Of a stretch of 64,000 nt of DNA, positions 34,365-47,509 are shown in pieces. The DNA lies in the NCBI GenBank assembly GCA_002286715.1, contig NSJX01000001.1:187835-251834 (forward strand). Direction: 5' to 3'. The DNA is from Dentipellis sp. KUC8613 (lineage: Eukaryota > Basidiomycota > Agaricomycetes > Russulales > Hericiaceae). Position 1 is the stretch's first letter; each line of letters begins with the position of its first letter. A model generated the notes under the pieces. That model did no database searches. It was not told where the DNA came from and saw only the letters and a list, made by a program, of their open reading frames with translations. The position numbers and the translations under genes are program-made.

Positions 34365-36547
34365 TCAATCTTCCCCAGAAAGGCTGACGGACGTGATGAG
34401 GGAAACCGCCTTCTGCGAGCGTGGCTTAATGGCGCACTTGAAGGGCTTAGGGTGGCTGCAGCGCGTCCAATGAGCTCTCCGCGCGGACCTGGACAGGGGA
34501 GACCGGCGCCGTACCTGATCGTGCCGCTCGTGTAGTCATTGACGGGTTCGACGACGACGCCGTTCTCGATCTTCTTCGATATGTCGAAGACAGCCAGCGC
34601 CATGGCACATGAAATGTAAACAGACGCGTCCGCGAGATTAAGCCCTGGATCGTCGTCGTTAATACCAAAACTTCGAAGGCGGCTGGCGGCAGCAATGTAA
34701 ACATAGACACCCACCCGGACAGATCCTGCGGAAGCGCACGTCAGCGCCCGGATCCCGGATCGACGCAGGCAGGGAACTTACCGTCGCCCAAAGCCGAAGG
34801 ACAGCTCGTGGGGGTCGAGTTCGGCTTCCTTGCCCTCTGAGGCAATGAAGCGTGCGGGATCGAAGTCCATCGGGTTCTTGTAGGTTTGCTCGTCATGCAA
34901 GAATTTCCTATTATTAACTGCGTTAGAGCAACTCTGGGCAGGGTTTGTCAGTCGGCTAGCACTGACCAGATGTTAGGCATCACGATGGAACCCTTGGGGA
35001 TGAACAGTCCATCCTGGATGTCATCTTCCATGAGTCGGTGCGGGACCCCTGCGATGACATGCGTCGATAAAATAGCTCGTGGGCGAATTCTGCCAGCAAG
35101 TGTGAGACGCACCAAGCGGGACTACGGGGTTCCAGCGCAGTACTTCCTTGACCAGGGCATCGACGTACGGCAGACGCTCACGGTCGTGGAAGTTGGGAAG
35201 GCGGTCATGTCCGACGACGGCGTCGATCTCCGCCTGCGCCTTGCGCTGCGCCTCGGGGAATAGAGTCATCGCCAGGAAGAAAGTGTAAATGGCGGACACA
35301 GTCTATCAAGCACCACACGATGAGCGGAGAAACATGACATGCATGGAAGGCGAAGCGCACCGTATCCGCACCACCTGACAAGCAACCCGTGAGCCAAACC
35401 CTTCAGGGATTGTGAGACAAGCACCCACCGGAATACAGCGAAGCCGCCGCCCACTTGACATTGAATTCCTGGTCCGGGCTAAGCTTTTCTTCCAGCAGGT
35501 CCGATGTGAACGACGGGATGGCTGTCCCCGAAGCCTGCAATGGTTAGCGTCAGCTTAAAACCGCACGCGCCCGAACACGGAATCCCTTGAGATTACCATT
35601 TCGCGCTTGACGAAGTCGTGGGGCATATCAGCCATCTTTGCCAGGTTGGCTTTCCACTCTCGCGCCGTCCGCTTCCACCCAGTACCTGGCATCCAATCTG
35701 GGACGTAACGCACTATACATGTCCAAGGGCATTAGACGGGCGTGCCTGAGTGGGGGCGGATCAAACCTACGTAACGGCAGCAGGTCGACCATGAAGGCTC
35801 CCGGCTCGGTAGCTTTGGAGAACTGGTCCGTTGCCGTGTCTGCGTTGATGATGAAGGGGTCGTTGTGCTCCTTGATCTGATAGCCGTGCGAAATCTTCAG
35901 AATAATGGCACCTGCAGTCCTACGACCCGCAAATCAGTATTCCTCGTGGTACTCACAACTAAACTCGAACGGCACTTACTTGCGGATGTGCTCCGACACG
36001 TCGTCGGGCGACTCGAGGATGCGCCGCAAGAAACGGTGCGTCTCCAGCTCCTCGATGGGGTGGAGCTTCTCCATGTTCAGGCGGTTGCCGATCAGACGGT
36101 GCAGCATGCGACGATACTCGCGGAACCGATCGCCATAGGGCGTCAGCGCGAGCGTCCTCTCCCAGCCGATTATCCTGCTGCCCATCTCGAAGCTCGGCCT
36201 GTCGGAGTAGATGGAGCTCTTCTTGTCGAGCATCTCCATGGTCGCCTGGAGCGAGTTCAGGAGGATCATGGGCTGCCCGAGCAGATTGAGATAGATGATC
36301 CCGCCTGCGAGACATGAAGTCAAATGTGTGCAAGGTAGGATGAAGCGGACTACATACCATACTTTTCGCCCCACTGCGTGAAGACTTTCCATTCCTGTGA
36401 GGTGGGCATATCAAGGACATTACCGATGAGCGGGAGGCCCTTCGGACCAGGCGGATAGGGCGCCGACGCGCGACGCGACAGCAGGCGTTTGATGAGATAA
36501 ATACCAAGGACAGCGAGGGACGCGTCCAGGAGCGCCAGCGACGACAT
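34365..36547 (-). CDS. cytochrome P450 monooxygenase (P450-2)
   Basis: This belongs to the same P450 group as the genes at 22.2 and 60.0 kb but is on the minus strand. It starts [20 protein letters not shown] at 36547 (membrane anchor), then the hinge [20 protein letters not shown]. It continues [20 protein letters not shown] and [20 protein letters not shown]; the proximal half shows [20 protein letters not shown]-helix GGADT-type residues, [20 protein letters not shown], the K-helix [26 protein letters not shown] and the heme loop FGFGRRICPG. The heme-loop Gly codon is split by an intron, after which [20 protein letters not shown] follows. The end is [14 protein letters not shown] and SLSGED. 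It differs more from the other two than they do from each other (for example [20 protein letters not shown] in place of the VLAMGG segment), which fits an older duplication. Confidence 0.93.
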
Positions 36548-37731
36548 GGCAGAGGACGGAATCAGGATAACAGTGGGCGGGGTTCAAGCAAGGAGCGACT
36601 AGTGACAAAGGTTAGGTGGGGCCGGATGTATCCCGGTGGACGCATAAATACGCCAGGACTAGAGCAATCAGGCGATCAGCGTTCCAAGCTTTGCGTCCAA
36701 ACTTGCCTGTTTGAAACAAAGAAGCCGACGGGGTGAGAGAACAATAGCTGGCCAGCCGGCAGTGGCCATGGGCGTGCCTCACGGCTTTCAATTCTCAGCG
36801 GGGTGACACAAGTGGAGGCCCAGTGGGCGCCTGCGGACCCTGCGCAAAGCCGGACGCGCTCTGATCTCCTCGGAGTCCGACCGCTTGATGCAGCGTGAAC
36901 TTTCAGCAAAGACCCCAAAGGCAACGACGCTGCTGCATTTGGGTCCTTCTGGCGTACCACTTCACGTATGGCCACATCGTTTTGGCTAGCGATTTGCGTG
37001 CTGATGGGGTGGGTATCAGACGCGCGCGTGGCTGGAAGGAAGCTGTCCGGCGGCACGGTGGGGATTCTACGCTCCCGCAAATGAAGTGTTCTTCACATGG
37101 CGAAGCAGGTCATAAGACGAGGTCTGGGGCCGGGCTGAGGAACAATCGCTCGTCTTGGACGGCGACGTGTGGTGGATCGAAACGAGTGTCCAGCGCGAGC
37201 ACAAGGTCCAGCGCCCCGGATCAGAAATCGTTTATCGTGCGACCGCGTTGCCTTTTGCGCGTCCGCCAGCGATCGCCTCCATCTCCGAGGAACAGGAAAT
37301 GAATGAAGACACCGTCGGCATCGAGTCCGTGCCACTTCTCAGAGCTTCTCTTGCTCTAAACGAACGAAAAAATAGCACCCGTGGCAGCCCTACTACGTGC
37401 AATAAAACACAAAATTTGTTAGTCCCGATAGTACCTCGTCGTCAGTAATTTCCGCAGGTGGCCATGACTACAAAGCTCAAGCGCACACCAACTCGGAATT
37501 AAGCCCTAGCAAAATGGAGCAACAAGTTCTACAGAAGCTCCCTCAGATCGAGGCGCTTCAGCACACGAGGGGGCTTATTGTTTTACCTCGCGACAGGGTC
37601 GGCATCGCAAAGTGAACACTTAAAAATAAACATTTTATTCCCCAATCGTCACAAAAACGAACTCTAATGATTGGTGGAGAAACAAACAGTGCTACTCTAG
37701 GATATGTGGTGCCGCGAGGGGTAACCGCCCG
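36548..37731. other. intergenic region between P450-2 and DUF6534 copy 1
   Basis: It holds the P450-2 promoter (TATTTATG on the minus strand, 36643-36650, about 95-105 bp before the start) and the 3' flank of the membrane-protein gene. The remaining ~1 kb has only short frames of arginine-rich, shadow-like composition. No gene was seen. Confidence 0.5.
36643..36650 (-). promoter_or_regulatory. TATA-like element upstream of P450-2
   Basis: TATTTATG on the minus strand, about 95-105 bp before the start codon. Its spacing is similar to the elements before P450-1 and P450-3. Confidence 0.4.
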
Positions 37732-39907
37732 CTACAGGGACGCCGTGCTCGTCTTCTTTGTTTCAAGAGCTGACTGGCAGAAGCAGTGAGCCGCGGCCCG
37801 CGAAGGTTCGAAGCCACAAGAGATCGGGAGACTTACGCCATACTCATTATCTCTGGAATACTCGTGCGTCGTGTCGATCTTGATCGAGAGGTTTCCCGGA
37901 CTCTGAGGGGGGCGTGAGATTGCTGTAAGAAGAGACAGAGAATCTCGCACCTTAGTCGACGAGTCGAACGCGGCCGTGCGTGGAATGCCCTGGAGGGAGA
38001 TCGTGTCCTCGTTGCTCGAGGCACCATTGCGAATAGCCTTACGAGCGTTCAATGTCGCGAGCAGGGAATTAGAATAAACTGAAGGGGCGTTGTTAGCCGC
38101 TGAATGGCCCACAAATAATAAAAAGGCATACGTCTGCCCAGCGTAAAGAAGAAGCAAATGTAAATGAATGTGTTTGGAGAGGCAGCGATCTAAGCAACGG
38201 TGGTGAGTATCGGCCAGCTTCAGGGCATCCCCGTAAAGGGCTTACCGACGCAAGGGAGCAGATAGCATCAAGACTAGACAGACGGTATGAGCTTCATGCG
38301 CATCGTGTTTAGACCATAGGGAAACAGTACCTGGTGAGCAAGCCCGTATTCATGGTGAATAGGATCTACGCGCAAGTGAAGACTTCAGTGACACATTCAT
38401 GACCCACAACATGGCTGGGGATCTTACGAGCTTGTTGATCATGCTATCCGAACTGGCCGAGGATAGTAGTCAGCACGGTATTCTGACCCCGGAAAGGCCG
38501 AGACTTACGCTCGGAAGCCAGTGCGAGATCTATGGAGCATAGAGCACAACGCCACGGCGATGGAGACGTCGCTTGCGGCAGTAAGAGCGTTGACGGACAT
38601 CGAAAGACCCTAAAATCTGAGATTCAGCGGCTCACATTGTTGTCACATACGAAACCATGGCTACCTTCAGCGTAGCGAGCTGCGCAAACGTCGTCATGTG
38701 AATGCTAAAGTATACGTGAATGACTTGGAAGCGAAGGAACGAGCGGTTGGACTTACGCTTTGGACGCATACGCTAGATGTTGCAGGAACAAAAAATGTGA
38801 GCACTAGATCCCCTTCGGGTGAGCTCCCGGGCTTACCCACTGTCACGCCTGAACGATGGTAAATCAGACTTAGTGACACCGGCGAAAAATAGCCACCACA
38901 TACCAAATTGGCCAATTACGAGCAACAACTTTGGACAGGGGCGTCAGAAACGTGCAACATAGAGGAATATCATACACTTACCACGACGGCCGTTATCGGG
39001 ACGTTCTTGTTGCTCACTGTCTACTGTTAGCGGGTGAATCTCGATCTTCAAGGAAGCACTCACGTCGATAGATCCGAAGCGTGAAGAAACTAGCTCCTCC
39101 ATGAGTAATCGGTGAAGGGTATGATATCCATGACGCACCATTGGACGAGAACCGCAGTGAACCCCTTTTTCAAATTGGTCAGCATCGGGCAGCAGACTTT
39201 CCACGCGAGCGACTCACATTGAAAAGGACCTCGACCTGCACAGGGCCAAGATTCGTCAAGTCAAAGTCATACAACCTGTGCATACCACTCACGATGAGAC
39301 TCCTGCTCGTACAACCACCGATTAGCATGCGCAATCCGACGAACAATCACACTGCACGCACCACACCAGCTCGCCCAGAATCGCAGGGTTCGCGAAATTC
39401 GTGATCACATACGTGTACACTGCCCACAAGTTCAATTTGAAGGAAATACCTTCAGCCAAGCGACACTCACTAGTATGCGAAATAAGGATCTGATGGACGG
39501 TGTCGCAAACCCAGACAGCGCCGACCTGCCAATTCCGAAAGAACACATCATCAGCGCCCATGCAAGCCGAGGGGAGCAGGATACCCTGACCAGCAGCTTG
39601 ATCGAAAACGCGTCATGACTGTATTCGCGGTAGTAATGCCATGTCTGCAGACACGAGACTGCAAGACATCAGCACGGCGCTACCAACGGCCGCGGCGTAA
39701 TCAGCCTACCTCCATAAAGCCTTCAACATACTGGATGAGCATTGGGGCACAACAATAGAGAAAGCGCTTTAGCTTACATAGCGCCCACGAGGACGCCCAC
39801 GAACGTAGCGCCCATCCTTCCATGAATAGGTCAGTAAGCGCACTGAGAGCAGAAGTCTCCGAAAGGACATACGTGGAGTCCAGAGCCGGGATGACCACTG
39901 TGGACAT
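37732..39907 (-). CDS. DUF6534-type multipass membrane protein, copy 1
   Basis: This is a seven-helix-like integral membrane protein of a family expanded in mushrooms and without a known function. The start MSTVVIPALDSTY lies at 39907. Recognisable parts, spread over many very small exons, are AVWVCDTVHQILISH (helix 3 with the D-x-V-H-Q signature), the segment around SMINKL with NTGLLT, YSNSLLATLNARKAIRNGAS, and the tail SIKIDTTHEYSRD. The gene ends KKTSTASL at 37732. The exon plan and residues match copies 2 and 3, so it is a tandem paralogue. Several exons in the middle (38.2-39.5 kb) are only 20-60 bp, so the exact splice pattern is not settled and a broken copy cannot be excluded. Confidence 0.75.
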
Positions 39908-41280
39908 GATTGTTCAAGGTGCGCGCTGGTGCTGGATGCGGGGAAAGCGAAGTTCAAGACAGCCCGCGAGGGTAGCCTCGGGTGCACTCGATCGAAGATG
40001 TCTTATATATGTTCTCTGACAATGCTGAACAGAATTCGAAGACGAACTTACGGCTTCGCATCGAGATGAAGGGGCCAACCCCGCGGCGACCGAAGAAACC
40101 TGCTCATAGAAGGCTATACGCGGTTGCGCGCTCCGCTTGGGTCATCTGCTAGACCTTCCCTTCACAGCGCAACATAGGCGTGTCGCGACCGAGGCATCAG
40201 CGCATGCCTACATCCGCCCAGCCGCAGACCCCGCGGTTCGAAAAGTTTCAGCAATCGGGAAGCAGCAACCGCGTCCCAAAAAATTGGGGATGGAGAGAAG
40301 GCCGTTAGAGGGAAATCATTAGATGGCGCACTTACGAATTCTAATCAACTATAAAGAGCGCGCACTAGAATATAAGAAAGCGTCACCTTGCCATTTGCCG
40401 TTCAATTGGACCCAGAACATTATACCTCGCGGGGCGGTTTATCGATTACCAGGCGTTAACGCGCGTTTGAGGGTACAGTGGAGTCGGTGCCCCATAAGAC
40501 AAGTGGACCCAAGATGAAAACCGAACGTCAACGCTTGTCACATTTCCGCAGGTATGCGTCCAGGTACGCGATCGTCCGGGCGATGCGAGTGGTCAAGGGA
40601 GCAAACTCAGAACTGACGCGCAGGCCCTGGGGTTGCCACGAGCACTAGCCTAGTACTAGTCGCGACGGCCATCGATGTTGAATGTCGAAAATTTCCGTGA
40701 AATGAAGACAAGGATATCGATCCAGAGGCCATTTTGGTGCCATGAAGCCTTCATATTGCGCGTATGAGACTTGTTCAGGGACTTCTAGGACACGAAGTTT
40801 TCGAGTGAAGAACAAAAGAGTCTTTAGAGAGGTGCCGAAATGTGGCTGTGCTCCCGCGCAATGGAAGATCTTCAACTCGGCGAAGCACGGGCAGAGGAAC
40901 CAAATGCATATGGATTACTTATATATCCACGTCCCTTGCTCAGGTCAGCTAAGAAAAAACTCAACATCTCCACCATTGGATCCCACGAACGCCGACGCAT
41001 GCACGCATGAAGAAAAGAGAGTGGTTGAGGCAATGGAGGCCGATCGACATTATATACACCAGTATGGAGATAAGTAGTACCGCGGCATTCGCCCGCGAAT
41101 AGCTAAGTCTATGAACAAGAGCAAGGGCGTCGAGACGAGCCCCGAAAACAATCTATTGATGAGCACCTATACACTCCCGCGACACGCTGCAACAACAATG
41201 AGACCAACACCAACATCCGCCCTTCCTTCGTGTCGCCGGGCGCTTTTGGCCGGCACAACCGCCGGTGCAGAACTACATAT
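39908..41280. other. spacer between DUF6534 copies 1 and 2
   Basis: About 1.4 kb without a convincing gene. The lower part is the promoter of copy 1. The open frames at 40645-40875 (minus) and 40742-41077 (plus) overlap each other and carry no recognised domain. A remnant of a further copy was looked for (VHQ, LATLNARK and IDTT motifs) and not found. Confidence 0.5.
40003..40010 (-). promoter_or_regulatory. TATA-like element upstream of DUF6534 copy 1
   Basis: ATATATAA on the minus strand, about 96-103 bp before the start codon at 39907. A TATATA at a similar distance precedes copy 3. Confidence 0.4.
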
Positions 41281-43382
41281 TTACTGGAAGCTAGCGTCGT
41301 GCTTGACGTCTGGCCGGTGGATCGCTCGGTGGTAGTCCTGCTGCATGGGTCAGAGATATAGTTGACAACGGCCGGCATGCGGAGGAGGACTCACCGAGTC
41401 GTGGTCCGTGGCGTATTCCTTCGTAGTGTCGATCTTGATAGCGATGTCCTGCATAGTTTGCTGAACAGTCCGATCCCCGTGCTTAACCAAAAAAACGTGA
41501 TACTGACGCGACTTATGCTTACCTGGCCAAGAGCATTGACAGAAGCCTGGCCACGGTTCATGGTGCCGAGAGCGACGCCTCCGGACACACTGTCTTCGTG
41601 AGTGGTGTTCTCACGGAAGACCTTGCGGAAGTTCAGCGTGCCAAGCAGCGAGTTGGAGTACACTGCAAATGCGTGGGCGTCAGACAAATCCGAGGGCAAC
41701 CAGCAAATACACTTACGGCGACCGAGACAGAAGAAGAAGCACACGTAGATGAGCTTATGCGGGAACGCCACAACCTACGGATAGAAATGAGGGATTGTTG
41801 GCGCTGCTCATGACGCGAGACGACTTACGAAAGCGAGGGAGCAGACAGCATCAATACTGGTCAAGAGACCGGTGTTGACAGAGAAGATCATCTACAGTCA
41901 CCAACATTAGATCAGTTGAAGTTCGAAGAACCGATGTCTTCGAGACACACCAATTTGTTGATCATGTTGTCAGTCCTGGATGTGGACGCTGATGAGTAGA
42001 CAGTTCAGGAGGAGCGCTATGAAAACATACCGTCGGAAACCCGTACGGGAGCCGTGAAGCAGCCCACAAAGGATGGCGGCGATGGAAATGTCAGTCGCCA
42101 CCGTGGTTCCGTTGATGGAGATACTCAAGCCCTGGAGTACGATTCACGATTAGTCGACGACGAAGGTATAACAAGACTGAAACATGCCTGGATGTCGGTG
42201 AGCTCATCGAAGCCTGTCAGCTTCAAACTAGAGAAATCATGTCAGCATTGAAGACTGGGATACCAACAACGAAAGCCTACCCCTTGGCGGTGTAGACTAA
42301 TCATTCGTAGTCTATTAGCACTATATTCGAAGCGCGCACGTTACAAGCTGTACTCACTAACGGTGACAACTGCAGAGAAAAGTATTAGTATTGGAAAGAC
42401 TTCGACTCGATTACAAAAACGTACGGAATTGAGCGATGGCACATACGATGACCGGAATAGTGAGCCAAAGCTTGCCCTTGCTCACTGAAAAAACCATGCC
42501 AGCATGAGCGCGATCAGGTCCTCAAAGATGACTCCGAGTGCTTACGTCGCCATATCCGCAGGATGAAGTATCTGTCGCGTGGAATTAGATTCTCCAGGCA
42601 AACGGTCAGGCACGAACACTCACGATTGGACCATGACAGCGGTGAACCCCTTCAAACGCAAAACGCATGTCAGAATCTTCCCAAATTGCAAGTCACGGCA
42701 AACATACATTGAAGAGCACCTCAATCTGAACATCGGCGCGGTCAGATACTGAAGGATTAATCATGAATATTGTATACGCACGAGCAAGGTCCTAAGTAGT
42801 CACGCGATTAGCAACGTCGGGAGAGACTTGACCAGGGTTACTCACCGGTTGATCAACCCGAGGTATGTAGGGTCGAAGTAGTGTGTGACCAGGTACTCGT
42901 ATACTGCAAAACAATCCTCAGCGTGCGCCTACGAAGTCGGGAGCAGAGTAACGAACTTGACTGTGTAATGAGGGCTTGATGTACAGTGTCAGAAATGAAG
43001 ACCGCCAACACCTGTGATTTGCTGTTAGCAGGGATACACATTTTCCAGAAGAGATCTACGTACCAGCGTCTTGATACGCCAGGTGTCCTCGGGATAGTCA
43101 CGGAAGTACGACCATGTCTGCAGACAAGTGACTGTGATGCAATTGAGTGATCGACAATGTAAGCATGTCGAGGTCCCGCATTACCTCCGTATAGTCTGTA
43201 TACAACGTTGATTAGCGACCTCAATGACTCCCAATGTTACGCGACACTCACGTTGCGGCGAGAATCACACCGATGAACATGGCTCCGAATCTGCACGCGT
43301 CGCGTCAGGACACGCGTATCAGATATCCAATGCAAACGTACGTAGCATCGAGGCTCGGGATCGCTGCGGACGCGGCTGCCAT
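41281..43382 (-). CDS. DUF6534-type multipass membrane protein, copy 2
   Basis: This is the second tandem member. It starts MAAASAAIPSLDAT at 43382 and splices at GTACG exactly as copy 3 does. It continues with an AMFIGVI-type helix, a TWSYFRDYPEDTWRIKTL-like loop, VLAVFISDTVHQALIT, VYEYLVTHYFDPTYLGLINR, a further helix, the segment NMINKL with FSVNTGLLTS, FVAFPHKLIYVCFFFCLGRR, YSNSLLGTLNFRKVFRENTT, GGVALGTMNRGQ and the tail IAIKIDTTKEYATD. The last exon gives DYHRAIHRPDVKHDASFQ and a TAA at 41281. It is built of many exons, several under 50 bp. Function is unknown; the topology resembles a receptor or transporter but no catalytic residues are evident. It is intact as far as can be read. Confidence 0.82.
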
Positions 43383-46300
43383 GATGAAAGGGCGGCGGGG
43401 AAGAACGCGGGTGAGGGGTAGGGTTGGAGGAGGAAAGAGGACGACCCAAGGCCGAACCACGCAGCGCAAAGGATACTTATGTTAGGAAAATAGAAGTTCG
43501 CGTAATTCATGGCAAGATCCACACATGATGCGTCGCCAGCGAGACCCTGGACGACCCCCTGGAGATGGCGGTCTTCCATCCGAACCCTCAGACCAGACTG
43601 GATTGACCCAGCCGAAAAGATTTTAGAGTTGGGCGCCTACACATGTCGGAGGCTTCCGCCCCAGGTTTGGTGCAAAATGCAAACATCTGATCACCCGATA
43701 CACGATGACGGCATACGCAGTCGGTCAACAAGAGAGCCCCGCTGAATCACTCTCCAGGCCCTCGCCGATTGTTGAAAGGCTTTCGGTCCATTTTTTGGAG
43801 CGCGCAAGCTCATGTCGTGGCTTCGCAAGCTGCTGTTGACGTCGCATGACCTCCAATTTTCTTGCCACGGCCGAAGACTCTAGGCTGGTCTATATTTGTG
43901 CCTCGAAATTTATGATGCCCATAAGGCCACGAGCGTTACGGGGCTCGAGTGTGACAGCCAAGCTCGAAACGGGGGCGCCATGTTCTGAAAAACTGGGCGA
44001 GAGGAGCGCGACCCGGCGGCCTGCGCTCGCTCGACGTCAATGTTTGCCATACGGGTGACAACTATCATTTAGCATCATTCCAGAAGACAAACATACCCAC
44101 TTATTTGTCTTCGAACGCTTTGAAGAGCACGCGAGTTGGGAGAACGTGGAGGCGCGTAAAGAGTAAGCCAGAGAAGCGAGCTGACTGAATGCGATCGCCA
44201 GGCTGGTTCTGATGCAGCACCTCTCGAGAACGAGGGGGGCTTCCAATTTCAAAGCCTCAAGGCAGAAAAGCCGCTCGGGTTCTGCCGGCCATCATCCACA
44301 TGGCCGCCGGCCCGCCGCGGCTGTTCCACGCACCACAGATATTCCAAGTCTCTCTTCCCGTTGATAGCAATATGTAGGTACCTCTTCCAGAGCTGCTATC
44401 AAGTCCTCTCGAGCCTCGCCGAATATCTTCTGTAGTGATAAATACCATGGTACTGAAGCCTGGGCCATACCTGTCTCTCCCTGTCAATCGCCCAGCAACG
44501 GTAGAATGGCAACCTCAGGGATACGGCTCACTGTTGCGTTGCACGAGCAGGTAAGTGGAGGACCTTACCGTCGCGCTGAGCTTTCCCCTTGCAGCGCCTC
44601 TGTTCATCGATCGATCGTTTGACATGTCCTGGTATCGTGCCGTCCCCACCTGTCATCGAGCGGCAGTGGGCCAACTGTACACCTTGTACCGCTGGGTTGC
44701 CGCTGCTCTGCAGGTCCACCTTCGCGAACTTCCCCGCTCTAAAAGCAACAAGCCGCGCAGGTTCTAGGACTGACAGCCCCATCAATCGCAAGTACCTGCT
44801 CGATCGCACGGGTCCCCCGCTACGAGGTCGCGTGTGTGGCAACGATTGGACTAGTCTCCATTCTGCGGCACACACAGGATACCGATTCGACTGCGTACGT
44901 GACCGGACCACACTGGCCTTGGCTTACCGGGGGCCTCGGTGCTCTCAAGCCTTCTGCTGATCTGGCCTCCTTGCGGAAGGTCCGTACTGGTCTTCTAACG
45001 CCGGCCAGCTCGGAGTCGTCATTACTATTCAACCTCGCATCTCCGGCGTGCGTCGTTTTGAATTACTCCAGCTCTTCCACCTCTACTAATAACCACTGTA
45101 ACTGGGAAATACTCGACTGTAGGACGTCACATAGACGTACCACCACAGAGCGGCACACGCTCGGCGACGTTGATGACCTCCGAGTCCGATTCGGACGACA
45201 ACAGCCGCACCATCTAGCGAAGTATCATATCAAATGCCGACAAGCGAGAGGCAATGTATCAATGCCGTTGAAGAACTGGAAGGAAATGGATTACCGTCCG
45301 GCATACCTTCGAGACCGATGGAAAAGCGGTTGGACGGCAAGTACTTAATTCGTAAGTTTCGACAACTTTACCCTTGCGATCATCGGTGAGAATGGGCAGA
45401 CTTTAGTGTGTAGCACGCATCAGTGACTGACCCTCTGAGCATCGACACCCGTTGACGACAATGGTTTTTTCTAGGCTCATTCGCCAGTCCAGACGCGTTC
45501 GATGATTTAGCCCATAACAAGAGGGCCAGGTGACGAGAACATGATGAAGAAATGGTCCTGGCCCTCGTTAAGCGACACTCTAGCTGCTATCCCTGAGCTG
45601 GGCACCGTCGGGATAGCCTATTGGCCGCTCATTCGACATCGTTTATCGCTCGCTTACGGGCTTACAGCATCGACCCATCCCATCGACCCTCCCACTTACC
45701 CCACATACGCGATTGCCACTACGCCGGCTGACCCATGGCAGGTCTGGGCGTCATCACCTTTGACTCAAACGCCTGCAGGCAAGTCGCGTATTTACTTCGT
45801 TCCACACAGATGCGTCGATGTCAGCAACTTCGGGGTCGGAAAGCCGCCATGGAGCAGGCCCGAATAACGCGTTGAAGCGGATAGAAGAGCCGGGGAGAGC
45901 GGGCAGGGATGCAGGAAATAAGTATCCGCCTTATCGCATTCCTAGGGTCCCGAGCAGTCGGCCTTACTCTATGGGTCTAGCATGCTATATATCATACCTC
46001 GGTTACCTCAAGGCTGCGTCGCGCTACGCCTACCCTGCCCGAGATTCTCGCCTCCCAAGACCTTCCCTTCTCTACGCTCGCGCTCCGAGTATGCACCGCA
46101 TCCCCGCGATGCCCAGCAGCGGCAGCGCCGGGCGCATCAGTCGACCACCTCGGTCCCATTTATCACCCAAGCGACCGGTCCTTCCAGCTTCCTCCTTCGA
46201 AGCCCCAAGACTTCTTCATGTCTCGTGCTCGTGCACCCGCCCTAGATGCAACTTACTTACTTTAACATCGCAATCACACTGGCACACCGCGTTTGATGCG

Positions 46301-47509
46301 AACCCGGTCCCGCGCGCAGCACCCGCACTGGCACTTTCTCGCTTTCATCCTGATCCGTAGTCTAATGCCTGCAGCGCCCGCGTCGGGCTGGCTGCGAGCT
46401 CCATGCGGCTCACAGGCCGCAGCGTCCTCTGGCTGTAACTTTTCTGCCGACGCGGTCACGCGATGCTCGCGTGGCGCGCGGTCATGATCACTCACTGGCA
46501 ATGGGCCCTCGAACGTCTGAACGCTTGATGCGCGCCGTCTTCGTGGCGCGCCCTTAGACTCCTTGGTCCTGATGCAAGCGCGAGCAGGGCCGTACGCCCT
46601 TGGGCACTACGCGTCAGGTTCAGGGTGGCATCTGTACGTACCCGTCGGCTACGTGCTGCGAGCGCGTCGCAGCCGACTCGGAGACGCGACAGTGCCAGGC
46701 GGGTTCAGGACCGTCGCATGACGGGACGCATCTGACCTGTTCTGCTCCTGAAATCGCGGGGGTGCGCGTATGGTGAGTTGCCGGTATCAGCTGCAGTTCA
46801 GTCTGCTCGCGCTGTGATCAGGATGCGCAAATTCGCTCCAGGCCCGGTGAGTCCAGACTCCAGACTCTTGCTTCCAAGCCTCAAGGTGCAATCGGTCCAA
46901 CTCACAGGGCCGCAAGCCAGGGCGCCCCTGCAGGCGGGCTAGATCGCGTCCTCCGAGGACTTACGTCTGCGGGGCAAACAAGCCGCCGGCCGTCCATGCA
47001 CATGGCCTCTACGTATACATACTCATACGCAGCGTGCTGTATACAACTTATACCTCGAGTATCATGATGACTATCTGAATCAGAGCCCACACACAAGTCG
47101 TTTGTCCTGGACAAAAACCAATGCATCCCGGATTCTATTCATTGCATATGCGCCGCATTTACAACTGTACAGTGGTATAACAAAGTCTCCCGCGCCTTTG
47201 GCCCGCGGGGAGGTATCACCAGATGAACGACAACACGCACGACCGCCACCGCCCGCACGCGACTCCTCGAGCACGCGACCATGGCATCTCAGCTCCAGTC
47301 ACCGTCTCAGCCGCGCGCCTCTCCGGTCCGTGCCATCTCTCTGCACTTTGCACCTATAAACAGCAGCCCCACCTCGTCCCTCGACCCTCGACCCTCGACC
47401 CTCGTCCCTCGTCCCTCGTCCCTCGACCCTCGTCCCTCGACCCTCGTCCCAGCAACGAGTCCCTGAGGTCTGCGTGCGCCCGGCCGGCCGCCCGCCGCGC
47501 GGCTTTTCA
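43383..47509. other. 4-kb gene-poor stretch between DUF6534 copies 2 and 3
   Basis: This is the longest stretch without a recognisable gene. It includes the promoter of copy 2, then several unsupported open frames: 44257-44487 (minus), 44836-45348 (plus, 170 codons but no ATG start), 45541-45867 and 45818-46360 (plus, Pro/Ser/Arg-rich). Around 46500-47000 the DNA is GC-rich with no clear frame. A 7-bp minisatellite closes it at 47374-47450. Nothing here resembles a transposase, reverse transcriptase or known domain. Confidence 0.45.
47374..47450. repeat. minisatellite, 7-bp unit TCG(T/A)CCC, about 11 copies
   Basis: Eleven tandem heptamers occur, differing only at the fourth base (T or A), in the order T A A A T T T A T A T. 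It is open in several frames on both strands, so it produces spurious open frames. It lies 60 bp beyond the stop codon of DUF6534 copy 3 and is probably in its 3' UTR. Confidence 0.95.

Noticed and set aside
44836..45348. 170-codon plus-strand frame
   Set aside because: It has no ATG start, no recognisable domain and no neighbouring exons; the composition is ordinary for random GC-rich sequence.
45818..46360. 180-codon plus-strand frame rich in Pro, Ser and Arg
   Set aside because: Shadow-like composition, overlaps other frames, no domain. Kept out of the gene list.
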